Of a stretch of 17,563 nt of DNA, positions 1 through 8,070 are shown in pieces. Source of the stretch: Mucidula mucida (lineage: Eukaryota > Basidiomycota > Agaricomycetes > Agaricales > Physalacriaceae); assembly GCA_015501055.1 (NCBI GenBank), contig JADNYV010000712.1:1-17563 (forward strand), written 5' to 3'. The notes under the pieces are model-generated. The model was not told the origin of the DNA. It made no database searches and was given only the letters and a program-made list of their open reading frames with translations. The number at the start of each line of letters is the position of its first letter. The stretch's first letter is position 1. Both the position numbers and the translations under genes were made by a program.

Positions 1-1443
1 GATCATATTTACATACCGAAGGACAAGGAATTGCGGGGAAGAGTTATTGGAATGCACCATGATGCACAGCTTGCAGGGCATCCGGGACGATACAAGACCC
101 GAATTGATCACACGCACCTATTGGTGGCCCGGAATCAGCTGAGACGTCCGCGAATACGTGGAAGGGTGTCAAAAATGCCAGGCCACAAAGTCACATCGCA
201 CGAAGCCGGCCGCACCCCTCTACCCTATTAATGTGCCAAGCAAGCCATGGGAGGTAGTAGGGACGGACATGATCGGAGAACTGCCGGAATCGGGAGGATA
301 CAACGTGATCAGCATGTTTGTGACCATTTCACAAAGCGGTTACGGATTATACCAACACACACCACCCTGACCTCAGAAGGCATGGCTCGTATTTACCGCG
401 ATCAAATCTTCCCCATACATGGATTGCCGCAATAGATGATACACAATTAAGGTTTGCAATACCACTCGCGTTTTATGAAGGAGTTGTACCGGCTGTTGGG
501 CATTGAAGGGAACTTCACGACGGCATACCATCCACAGGCAAATGGGCAAACAGAACGGTTGAACCAAGAGATAGAACATTTCTTACGGTTATTTGTCAAC
601 TACCATCAGAACGACTGGCACGAATGGCTACCCTCTGCCGAATTTGTTTACAATGATTGGGTACACTCGGCAACCAAAGTCACTCTGTTTTTCGCAAACA
701 TGGGCAGACACCCCTACAAAGGCACCGCTCCGAAAACGGCATCGAGAAATGAGACTGCGCAGGAGTTTGCCGACGGCATGAGGAAAACATGGGACGAAGT
801 GGGGTTGGCATTGAAGATGGCCAAAGAGGACATGAAACGGTTTTATGACAGGAAACGGACAGAGGCAGTGGAGTACAAGGAAGGCGACAAAGTATGGCTG
901 GAAGGGACAAATCTCAGTATGGACCGACCAATGAAGAAGCTCAATGACAAACGCTTTGGGCCGTTTAAAGTGATCAAGAAAGTCGGGACGAGCTCTTACA
1001 AGCTCCAGATTCCTCACACGTGGAAAAGCATTCATCCCGTGTTCAATGAGGCCCTGTTGACGCCTTACCATGAGCCGCAATTTCCAACGCAACCCCGAGA
1101 CACGCGTCCACCACCTGTGCTGGAAGGAGCCGAACCGGAATGGGAAGTTGAGAAAGTGGTTAATTCCCGGAAGTACCGCGGGGGTTTCCAATACAAGGTT
1201 CACTGGAAGGGTTATGGCACACACAAGCAGACATGGGAACCAGCATGCAATCTCAAAAATGCTGACAAAGCTATCAGTAATTTCCATCAATAATATCTGA
1301 ACAAACCGAAGCCACCCGCGCTTGCTCGCATTGAAGTTCCCATGTCGCAGTTTCCATCCCATTTATTCCGCCCTATGTCACCGCCCAATACCAAACCCTT
1401 AGACGTCACGCTGCCCTCTGCGGCCCTCATGGAGCGACTCTAG
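1..1443 (+). pseudogene. pol: Chromovirus integrase plus chromodomain (3' end of pol), broken
   Basis: Integrase inserts retroelement cDNA into the host genome. The zinc-binding histidines are at 55-60 and 79-81 and the Cys pair (CQKC) at 167-178. The first catalytic Asp (GTDMIG) is at 266-268 and the Glu (GQTER) at 553-555. The second catalytic position, 445-447, reads AAT (Asn); its spacing to the Glu is the canonical D-x35-E, so Asp has become Asn. A GPF module follows (RFGPFKV), then a chromodomain at about 1138-1290 whose methyl-lysine cage positions are Trp, Trp and Tyr. Breaks: two bases missing near 105 and one near 321 relative to unit 2, TGA 140-142, TAG 433-435, TAA 448-450 and TAA 1291-1293. 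After the last stop the same frame stays open to TAG 1441-1443, so pol may once have ended there. Confidence 0.88.
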
Positions 1444-1465
1444 CGCAGAATGGAACTTGCACCTT

Positions 1466-1475
1466 AAGGAGGGGG
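1466..1475 (+). promoter_or_regulatory. Polypurine tract
   Basis: AAGGAGGGGG lies three bases before the TGTTATG start of LTR-A, the position from which plus-strand DNA synthesis is primed in LTR retrotransposons. Confidence 0.75.
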
Positions 1476-1478
1476 TGA

Positions 1479-2008
1479 TGTTATGCATTGCCATATTTTC
1501 ACATTTTCACATCTTCATCATATCTTATCGGGGCTTGTCTTATCAACCAACAGACTGGTTCATCATCTGTTTTGTCACCGATCATACTCCTTTTTATTAC
1601 CAAAGCCGTACTCATGTCGGACGCACGCCAAACACATGGATGACATCATACATGCCAATACCTCATGGACTTCCTATTGTATACACACCACTGACACTCG
1701 TAGCACACATGGTTGTTTCAGTATTATTACTTACATGCAGTTACCACTCGTATTTAATGGTTTCACGAACTAGTAGCATACAACACTGGGTCAAGGGCAT
1801 GGAGCATCCCTAGCGGAAACACATATGGAGAAGGAGTCCCAAACACAGACTTACTAGTATATAAGCAGTAGTGTAGTATCATTGTACCTTAGTTCTGATC
1901 TTGTTTATACACCTGGCCTAGCATAGTTCTACAAACACGAACACTTTCTTTCCTTGAGTCTCTCTGTGGTACCTGGTTTAGTTACGTTGCTACAGTCAGT
2001 CGCTAACA
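1479..2008 (+). repeat. LTR-A, unit 1 (3' LTR of the partial element)
   Basis: 530 bp, bounded by TGTTA...TAACA, the short inverted ends expected of a gypsy LTR. It is preceded by a polypurine tract and aligns along its length to LTR-B at 5927-6455. Homology stops just after TAACA, which fixes the right border. It carries a TATA box and the putative transcription start. Confidence 0.88.
1858..1902 (+). promoter_or_regulatory. LTR-A promoter and R start with self-priming segment
   Basis: TATATAA at 1858-1864 is followed about 30 bases later by TAGTTCTGATCTT (1890-1902), where an mRNA 5' end would be expected. Those 13 bases are the exact reverse complement of the primer site at 6457-6469, as in Tf1, where the mRNA 5' end folds back to prime minus-strand synthesis. 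The start site itself is inferred. Confidence 0.6.
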
Positions 2009-2130
2009 CTCTCCTCATTTGCAATCCCGACAACAGACACTCAAAGTTGCACTGTAAGCTTACTGCACACTCTCACCACACCAATCTCAATTGTTGCTAG
2101 GTTGCCCAAAGAAGTTATGGCGGCGCGTTG

Positions 2131-2494
2131 ATGGGGCGCAAACTCCCCAGCGCGCTAGCAGCATGGAAGGGCAAAGGCGGGAGCGGAGGTGGCAAAGGCG
2201 GAGGCGGAAAATTGGGTGGTGGAGGGTCAAAGTCGGGCGGTGATGCCCCAGCCGGTGGCGGGTCATGACAATGATGACCCTCCACCGGACAGCGATGACC
2301 CTCCACCGGACAGCAAAGACCCCCCACCAGATAGCAAAAACCCTCCAGCTGATGATGAAGACCCACCAGCCAACAGCAAGAATCCACCAACCAATGATTC
2401 ATCCGAAGGCGACTTGGGGCAGAAGATAATCACAATCCCGCTCAAACCTGGTATTTGTGGCGACAAGAAGACTATTCATATCACAATTGAATAG
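2131..2494 (+). pseudogene. Gly-rich / Asp-Pro-rich hypothetical ORF with a one-base frame break
   Basis: No family recognised. An ATG at 2131 opens a 45-residue, strongly Gly-rich frame ending in TGA at 2266-2268. A second frame, open from 2189, reads about six seven-residue Asp-Asp-Pro-Pro-x-Asp-Ser repeats (2273-2398), then a non-repetitive tail, and ends in TAG at 2492-2494. Dropping one G of the GGG at 2260-2262 would join the two into about 120 residues, so this may be one gene with a frameshift. Both units share the break, so it is not a random read error. There is no signal peptide or membrane segment. It begins only 123 bases after LTR-A and could be transcribed from the LTR. A GT-AG intron at 2054-2100 is possible but unproven. 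It may not be a real gene. Confidence 0.35.
2273..2398 (+). repeat. 21-bp tandem repeat, six units, in the Asp-Pro-rich ORF
   Basis: Units start every 21 bases from 2273 and encode (Asp/Lys/Glu)(Asp/Asn)-Pro-Pro-x-(Asp/Asn)-Ser. The first two are nearly identical and later ones diverge. The period is a whole number of codons, so the reading frame is kept. Confidence 0.75.
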
Positions 2495-2884
2495 TTGATC
2501 GAGCACATGTTAATGTAATATTGGTTTATGATAACGTGTAATTACGCCACAGATGTCTGGATATGCTAGAGTATATTTACAAGGTTTTAGACATAACATC
2601 CTCATAGTTAACTGTGGCGGGCCTAGAAAATTAGGACTTGAAAATAAATCACGCGTGTTTTGCTCACTGTAAGAAAGTGAAAAGGAAGAACACAATATAT
2701 TGAACAAACTACTTTGAACTTGTCCCAAAAACTACACATGCTAAATTGCCGTCTACATTGAGGATTCAGCTAATCTAACACTGGCACAACCTTTGCTTGA
2801 ACACAACTCCCTCGCCACATTGACACAAACACAGTTTCCACCACGGTGGCACCACCGCTACTGTGTGTCTTGCGAACCTGTGTT

Positions 2885-3350
2885 GCTAACACTATCTTCA
2901 TCTCTCCTCCTACCCTATATCGGTTATCAGCACTGACACTTAGGGCAAAACCCAAGCCTAGTACATACAAGAATATTTATTGCCCTTAGAAGTGCATGAC
3001 TGCCGGATGGCGTAGGCAAACAGACACTCGTCATCTCTTCAATTTTCTCAAGGTCATGTTCTTATTTGCGAGAATAGATTGACACTGATACTCCCACTGC
3101 ACCAATACATACAGGAATAAGTGTTGCCTTCAGGATAGCATGACTGCCGGATTGTGTTGGCTTGTGTACACTTGTTGTCTCTTCAATTTCCTCGAGGTCT
3201 TGTCCCTATTTGCGATACTGGATTAGTATTGATACTCCGGCAGCATGAATACATTCAGAAATAAGTGTTGCCTTCAGGAGCGCATGACTGCTGAATTGTG
3301 TTGGCTCATGTACACTTGTGGTTGCCTTAATTCTCTATTTGCAGTGTAGG
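2885..3350. repeat. ~144-bp tandem repeat, about three diverged units
   Basis: CATGACTGC occurs at 2995, 3139 and 3283, exactly 144 bases apart. Around it are repeated the blocks AATAAGTGTTGCCTTCAGGA, CTCTTCAATTT.CTC, CTATTTGCGA and TTGATACTCC. The first unit is the most diverged and the last is cut short near CTATTTGCAGTG. No coding sense was seen. Confidence 0.75.
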
Positions 3351-4597
3351 AGGTCAGTGATAGTACACCAACAGACCAAAGCCCACAAATGTCAGGCTGT
3401 ACATATGCGGTCTTAATGGGCACTCCTTGTGTGGTCAAGAAAGAGGCGAGAAGAATGAGGAAGACATTTACAGAGTGTATAGTTGGTGAGAGTGCGGCAA
3501 AGAAAGACCTAGCTGATATGTCAAATGTTTGGAGCTTGTAGAGATATGACAACATTATTTGCTCTTATATGAATCCTTGAGAGTTCAAGTAAGGCACTGA
3601 GTGCCAAAACGGAGTCATTGAATGCTATACTTACCTTTATAATCTATGTACCCAAAACACATGTCAGCGAAGTGCCCTGTATTCATTTGCAATGATTACA
3701 AAGCAAGCCAGAACTGAGGCGCGTTTATACTGCTACTTTTCTGAAAGACTTGCTCAGCTGCATATGTTTTCTCTAAGTGAGAAATAATGTTCTTCTGTGT
3801 GCTGAAAGCTGAATGCCTGCTAAGCGGTAAGTACTAGGTATTACACACCTGAGTTTTAAGCCTCTGTCAAGCCCTCATACTAGAACATCTCCATTCACTT
3901 TGCTACAGATTAAAGTCTCGTCCTAACCAAGGTATGTCAATTCTCAAAACTGCTTCTCAATTGCCAGAATGCATTATGGTAGGTAATAGTGCTCTAAGTT
4001 GGAGTGAGCGGTACTATCCATCTCTTGAAACCATGTGTATTCTGCAAAGAAAGTATGCCAAAACTGAATAGCACGTCTTTTAGAAAATCAAGTTCAAGGT
4101 ATGGGTGGTTAGAGCAAATAGAGGTTTGGGATTTGGGCTGGTCCAACATCTGCTGTGAGTTTTCAGGTCTCTTTGTCTTGCTTAATTCCAAAGTGGACAG
4201 ACAAGTTCAACCAGATGGTCCATACCTGTTGGGAGATGCTCTCTGTAACGGCAGGCTTCTTGTTATATCATCTCCTGACCCTTCAGTTGTACGCTCCTTC
4301 TTCATGTTAACTTTGGACTCGTTCATTCCGAACCTAAGAACACCATAGGAAATATAGTGATCACTTTGCGGGCTCAAGAACATTCACTTACTTCACTGGG
4401 TGCCCGCTTTGCACCTAAAAGGATCTGCTGCCACCACTTGGGTTATTTACAGAGAGACTGTGCCGTTAATAGCAATCTGGATCTATCTCGGAAGTATTGT
4501 CAAATTTGGACATACAGACGGCAACCTTCAATTGGGTAAGTTACCTTCCCATCCCTAACATCCTTGTTACTAGTGCGTAATACAGGAATATTGCTGT

Positions 4598-4653
4598 GGC
4601 AGTGAGCAGCGGCACTGCTGCCACTGCGCTTGCGCTGCTTGCTCCTCACTGCC
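4598..4653. repeat. GC-rich imperfect hairpin
   Basis: GGCAGTGAG at 4598-4606 is the exact reverse complement of CTCACTGCC at 4645-4653. Between them lie further GCAGC/GCTGC and CAGTG/CACTG complements. It stands out as GC-rich in an AT-rich spacer. No known RNA family recognised. Confidence 0.45.
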
Positions 4654-4983
4654 TCAAAACAAACAACCTGCACACCACACTTGAAACTCCATCTCAACGG
4701 TGCTAAAGTAGATGTGATGGAGCGAAAGAATGAGGACTAATCTCATTTGTGCCATTGCTGGCTTGATCTTTGGGCGCAGCACTCAGAATCACAAGGTTCG
4801 TCTTCATATTTTGTTGGTTGCTTGGCCAAAATTAAATGAATTTGTAGCCTGTAACAACATTAAATTCATCGCTGATATGCTTTCCTCTGTTTATTGACTT
4901 TCATTACATGCCATTTTCTGATAATGTTTTGGGGGCGCCGGTTCATTGATGTGGTGGCGTCAACACCCCATAGACTCGTAAAT

Positions 4984-5062
4984 TAGAGTAGTTTCAGCGT
5001 ATTTTAGAACATTACTTTTGTACTTTTGCTCAAATAAATCTGATTTACTCAAATCTACTCTA
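4984..5062. repeat. Short inverted repeat
   Basis: TAGAGTAGTTT (4984-4994) pairs with AAATCTACTCTA (5051-5062) with one bulged base. The loop is about 56 bases and AT-rich. It could be chance or a remnant of a small inverted-repeat element. Confidence 0.3.
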
Positions 5063-5278
5063 CGTAAAATCAAGGAAGAGAATACATGAATACTTAGCCT
5101 AGAAGTGTTATCTTAAGTCAAGTGCAAAAATATATATTTTGAACTAGAGGTCTGTCAGAGCTACCAGAGATGTTGAAAACAGCATTTAAGACCTTACACA
5201 AAGTTCCATAAAAACATGGTGAGCACCCAAAGTTGGAGAAATTGACCAACTAACCAATATACTACACATTTACGTTAA

Positions 5279-5561
5279 TGTTAAGGAATGAGTAGGTGGC
5301 GCACACCGGGATTTGCCGGACATTATGGTATTTAAGTGTTTCGTAGTTACCAATTACCCTCAGTTGTTCATTGTCTACCACAACGTCTGAGGATGAGTAG
5401 TTTTACTTCTCTTACTTATTGACATGCTCATTGTACCTGTAGATCTATTCTTGTACTTATATGTCCACTCTGTTCTTACAGATACTTAATCAAGTTGTTT
5501 GTTGTCTACCACAACGTCTGAGGATCTATTTGTGTACTTACATGTCCACTCTATTCTTACA
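5279..5561 (+). repeat. Candidate LTR of a Ty1/copia-type element
   Basis: Begins TGTTAAG and ends CTTACA, a near-inverted pair, and is 283 bp. It contains a TATA-like TATTTAAG (5329-5336). Two bases after its end comes TTATGAG, matching the initiator-tRNA anticodon region used as primer by several copia-group elements. A copia-like gag start follows at 5652. No second copy of this LTR is in the unit, so its borders rest on these signals alone. Confidence 0.45.
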
Positions 5562-5564
5562 GAT
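5361..5564 (+). repeat. Internal direct duplication in the candidate copia LTR
   Basis: TTGTCTACCACAACGTCTGA and the block GTACTTATATGTCCACTCTGTTCTTACAGAT occur twice, in 5361-5482 and 5491-5564. The second copy lacks about 45 bases in the middle. The first copy ends with a CTTACA that could be an alternative LTR end. Confidence 0.7.
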
Positions 5565-5575
5565 TATGAGACTGG
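5564..5575 (+). promoter_or_regulatory. Candidate copia primer-binding site (half initiator tRNA-Met)
   Basis: TTATGAGACTGG lies two bases after the candidate LTR end. TTATGAG complements CTCATAA, the anticodon loop of initiator tRNA-Met. Drosophila copia and yeast Ty5 are primed from this internal tRNA region rather than from the tRNA 3' end. Confidence 0.4.
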
Positions 5576-5651
5576 TTTGTCTCTAAGATACACACCAGAA
5601 ACCTCGACGTTTATTCTCCCATCACATCAAACACAACTCATTTTCCTTGTT

Positions 5652-5926
5652 ATGGCCACCGCTTAGTGTACCCCTATCTTCCCAGCCAACAAAGCTCTCA
5701 ATGACATCAGAATCTGGTTGGTCTTCAAGAGCACTGTTATCTCTAATGTTCGCTCTGCCGGGCTCCTTGGATACCTCGATGGCACCATTCCCGCTCCTCC
5801 GCTTCGACCGCCCAATCAATCTTGATGTCCAGGACAACCACTGCCAACAGCACAACCCCTTTTGCGCACAAGTGGGAACTTCACAATGCATGGGTTGCCG
5901 GCATCATTTACCAGAATGTTACCAAC
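5652..5926 (+). pseudogene. gag: N-terminus of a Ty1/copia-like gag, interrupted by LTR-B
   Basis: From ATG 5652 the frame reads a few codons, a TAG at 5664-5666, then ALNDIRIW, FKSTVISNV and GLLGYLDGTIPAP. This Trp-x-Phe-Lys...Gly-Leu-x-Gly-Tyr-x-Asp-Gly-Thr-Ile-Pro pattern fits the start of copia gag proteins in basidiomycetes, which form the retroelement particle. A second frame, after a shift near 5800-5825, reads WELHNAWVAGIIYQNVTN, the block expected next in such gags. There the sequence is cut by TGTTATG of LTR-B. No continuation was found after LTR-A at 2009. Unit 2 lacks one base near 14527. Family identity comes from pattern memory, not a search. Confidence 0.5.
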
Positions 5927-6455
5927 TGTTATGAATCGCCATATTTTCACATTTTCACATCTTATCATATCTTATCGGGGGCCTTGTCTTATCAACCAAC
6001 GGACCGTTTCATCATCTGTTTCGTCACCGATCATACCCCTTTTCATTACCGAAGCCGTACTCATGTCGGACACACGTCCAACACATGGATGACATCATAC
6101 ATGCCGATACCTCATGGACTCCCTATTGTATACACACCGCCGACACTCGTAGCACACATGGTGTTTCAGTATTATTACTTACATGCAGTTACCACTCGTA
6201 TTTAATGGTTTCACGGACTAGTAGCATACAACACTGGGTCAAGGGTGTGGAGCATCCCTAGTGGAAACGCGTATGGACAAGGAGTCCCAAACACAGACCT
6301 ACTAGTATATAAGCAGTAGTGTAGTATCATTGTACTTTAGTTCCGATCTCGTTTATACACCTGGCCTAGCCTAGTCTTACAAACACAAACACTTTTCCCT
6401 TTAGTTCTTGCTGTGGTACCTGGTTTAGTCATGTGGCTATAGTCAGTCACTAATA
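5927..6455 (+). repeat. LTR-B, unit 1 (5' LTR of the complete element)
   Basis: 529 bp, starting TGTTATG. The right end aligned to TAACA of LTR-A reads TAATA, so the terminal CA has been lost. It is followed at once by the primer site. Against LTR-A there are roughly 45 differences, and many are CG in LTR-B versus TG or CA in LTR-A (several the other way round). Confidence 0.87.
6306..6350 (+). promoter_or_regulatory. LTR-B promoter and R start
   Basis: TATATAA (6306-6312), then TAGTTCCGATCTC (6338-6350). It differs at two bases from the LTR-A segment, both C in LTR-B where LTR-A has T and both in CpG here. It therefore pairs with only 11 of 13 bases of its own adjacent primer site. Confidence 0.55.
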
Positions 6456-6456
6456 G

Positions 6457-6469
6457 AAGATCAGAACTA
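6457..6469 (+). promoter_or_regulatory. Self-complementary primer-binding site (Tf1/sushi type)
   Basis: AAGATCAGAACTA starts one base after the LTR-B end. It matches no tRNA 3' end that I recognise, but it is the exact reverse complement of 1890-1902 (and 10668-10680), just downstream of the LTR TATA box. This geometry is that of Tf1-group self-priming, where the transcript's own 5' end serves as primer. Confidence 0.65.
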
Positions 6470-6767
6470 CTTTCTACCATCTACCACACATCCCTGATCA
6501 TCAATCAGCACTTCGCTGTTTGATCATCGCACATTTCCCCATCCCCTTTCCTGTTTACAGATCGACGGATTCTTAATTCCAGCGCACGTCCGCATACATG
6601 TGTATTGGTCCCAGTAAAATAGCGTAGACAGTTACAATACCTACCTACTTCACTTACCTTACGATACACATCATCATTCCCCACCCTACCAAGTCCTGGA
6701 TTCTATTTCAGATCTAGGCGACTCCTCCTTATTCATCCAAACCTCTATTCCCTCACCCGTTTCATCA
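6470..6767 (+). other. Leader region where gag is expected but absent
   Basis: About 300 bases between primer site and protease remnant. They are C/T/A-rich with stop codons before 6618 and no ATG-initiated frame, CCHC zinc knuckle or gag-like sequence. In autonomous chromoviruses this place holds more than a kilobase of gag plus the protease N-terminus, so a deletion is likely. The frame from 6618 runs open into the protease remnant and reads GDSSLFIQ at 6717-6740, which may be a damaged protease start. Confidence 0.55.
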
Positions 6768-7205
6768 AAATCCGCATCTCCCATTGAGAAGAACGGACTC
6801 CCGATCAAGGAGTTACCAATCAAGCTTCCTGTCTACAATGCGGATGGAACCCTAAACGAGGGAGGGGCAATCAAAGGTTTTGTGGAGGTACAAATGAAGA
6901 TCGGTGACCACACCAAAAAGATTGAGTTGGCCGTCACCAATCTTGGCAAAACAAGTATCTTTTTGGGGCTAGACTGGCTACGATATCACAACCCCACGAT
7001 CAACTGGACGGAATCCACGTTGACTTTTGATCGATGCCCAGACCGCTGCGGCTATCTACCCAAGTATGACTCGCCAGAAGACGAAGGAGAAGATGTAGAA
7101 GAGAAGCTGGAGGAGGGAGAGCAGTTGTTTTGGATGGACTGGGACAACTATCGCAAAAGCGGTGAAAAGCTGAGATCACAACAGCCTTCATCCGCTGCTG
7201 CACCT
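6618..7205 (+). pseudogene. pol: Aspartic protease remnant and linker of chromovirus pol
   Basis: The retroviral-type aspartic protease would process the polyprotein. Only the C-terminal half is clear: LPVYNADGT (6828-6851), the core strands through [17 protein letters not shown] and the following HNPTINW typical of fungal gypsy elements. The catalytic Asp-Thr/Ser-Gly triad is not seen; the nearest candidate is GDSS at 6717-6728, which lacks the Gly. An acidic linker ([13 protein letters not shown]) leads to RT. The frame is open from 6618 after TAA 6615-6617 but has no ATG before 6894, so no start is assigned. Confidence 0.72.
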
Positions 7206-8070
7206 TACATTGAGGAATTCTCCGATGTATTTAGCAAAGCGGACTTTGACAAGCTACCGGAGCAAAGACCCTGGGATCACGCGATAGAACTCACGCCTGG
7301 TTCCAAACCGGTTGACTGCAAGGTCTATCCCCTTAGTCCATCCGAGCAGAAGGCATTAGACGAGTTCTTGGAGGAAAACATACGCACGGGACGCATACAG
7401 CCATCAATTTCACCTATGGCATCACCCTTCTTCTTTGTCAAGAAGAAGGATGAAGCCTTTGGCCAGTACAGAATTATTGGAAGTTGAACGACATGACAAT
7501 CAAGAACCAATATCCCTTGCCGTTGATTCAGGAGCTTATCGACAAGTTGAAGGGAGCAAAGGTTTTCACAAAGATGGATGTCCGATGGGGTTACAATAAC
7601 ATCCGGATCAAAGAAGGTGATGAGTGGAAAGCGGCGTTTAGAACAAACCAAGGCCTGTTCGAGCCCTCAGTCATGTTCTTCGGACTTACAAACTCGCCGG
7701 CGACATTCCAATTGTTCATGAATCACATTCTGAAGGAGCTGATCAATGAAGGACATGTTATAGTTTACTTGGATGACATACTTATCTTTACGAACACGTT
7801 GGAAGAACATAGGCATATCGTACGACAAGTATTAGAAATATTACGAGTAAATAAGTTGTATTTAAAACCCGAGAAATGTAGTTTTGAGGCACATACTGTA
7901 GACTACTTGGGAGTTATGTTGGAGGAGGAGAAGTGAAGATGGATCCGGCAAAAGTGGCCGTAGTGAAGGAATGGAAGGAGCCGACGAAGAAGAAGGAAGT
8001 ACAGTCATTTCTGGGCTTCTGCAACTTTTACCGATGTTTCATCCGGGGATTTGCGGGAGTAGCAAAGCCA
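7206..8070 (+). pseudogene. pol: Chromovirus reverse transcriptase, frameshifted
   Basis: Copies the element RNA into cDNA. The order is that of a Ty3/gypsy [34 protein letters not shown], the catalytic Asp in [23 protein letters not shown], the YLDD box at 7766-7777, [10 protein letters not shown] and FLGFCNFYRCFI. The conserved DYRxLN motif reads NYWKLN (Asn codon 7472-7474, Trp 7478-7480) in both units, and the Arg before PVQ is Trp. Such changes at the nucleotide-binding region probably abolish activity. Compared with unit 2, one A is missing near 7456 and one G near 7917, which splits the frame; these may be sequence errors. Confidence 0.88.

Larger units (their letters stand above)
1..2008 (+). 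mobile_element. 3' part of a chromovirus copy (integrase, chromodomain, LTR-A)
   Basis: Equivalent to 8787-10786. The window edge cuts it inside the integrase zinc-binding region. If the repeat is circular or longer, its missing 5' part is the sequence that closes unit 2 (14704-17563). Confidence 0.9.
3351..5278. other. Spacer without recognisable genes
   Basis: AT-rich with short scattered open frames on both strands, none with protein-like composition, conserved motifs or continuity. Apart from a GC-rich imperfect hairpin (4598-4653) and a short inverted repeat (4984-5062), nothing was found. The stretch 2495-2884 is equally featureless. It may be host intergenic DNA or an old, unrecognisable transposon. 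Unit 2 carries the same sequence at 12129-14056 with almost no differences. Confidence 0.6.

Noticed and set aside
628..1362. 244-codon open frame on the minus strand, repeated at 9493-10140
   Set aside because: It is the antisense shadow of the integrase-chromodomain frame. The plus-strand frame carries the conserved motifs; this one has none.
1457..1813. 118-codon open frame across LTR-A, and similar frames across the other LTRs
   Set aside because: It lies inside an LTR with a TATA box and U3-like content. The corresponding LTR-B frames diverge by indels, so no coding constraint is visible.
2054..2100. Spliceosomal intron before the Gly-rich ORF
   Set aside because: GTAAGC…CTAG fits in length and ends, but there is no clear branch site and no transcript, so it is mentioned only as a possibility.
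2115..2402. Pro-rich minus-strand open frame opposite the Gly-rich/Asp-Pro ORF
   Set aside because: Its composition follows from reading the 21-bp repeats and Gly codons in reverse; no independent support. The 2263-2466 minus frame is rejected for the same reason.
2885..3350. CRISPR-like array
   Set aside because: Only about three units of 144 bp with diverged sequence throughout. There is no alternation of constant repeats and unique spacers, and the host is eukaryotic.
4004..4348. 114-codon open frame in the spacer
   Set aside because: No recognisable motif or protein-like pattern, and an antisense frame covers part of it. Its identity in unit 2 reflects the recent repeat, not conservation.
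5927..6455. LTR-B as a solo LTR
   Set aside because: It is followed directly by a primer site and pol on the same strand, so it is a 5' LTR.
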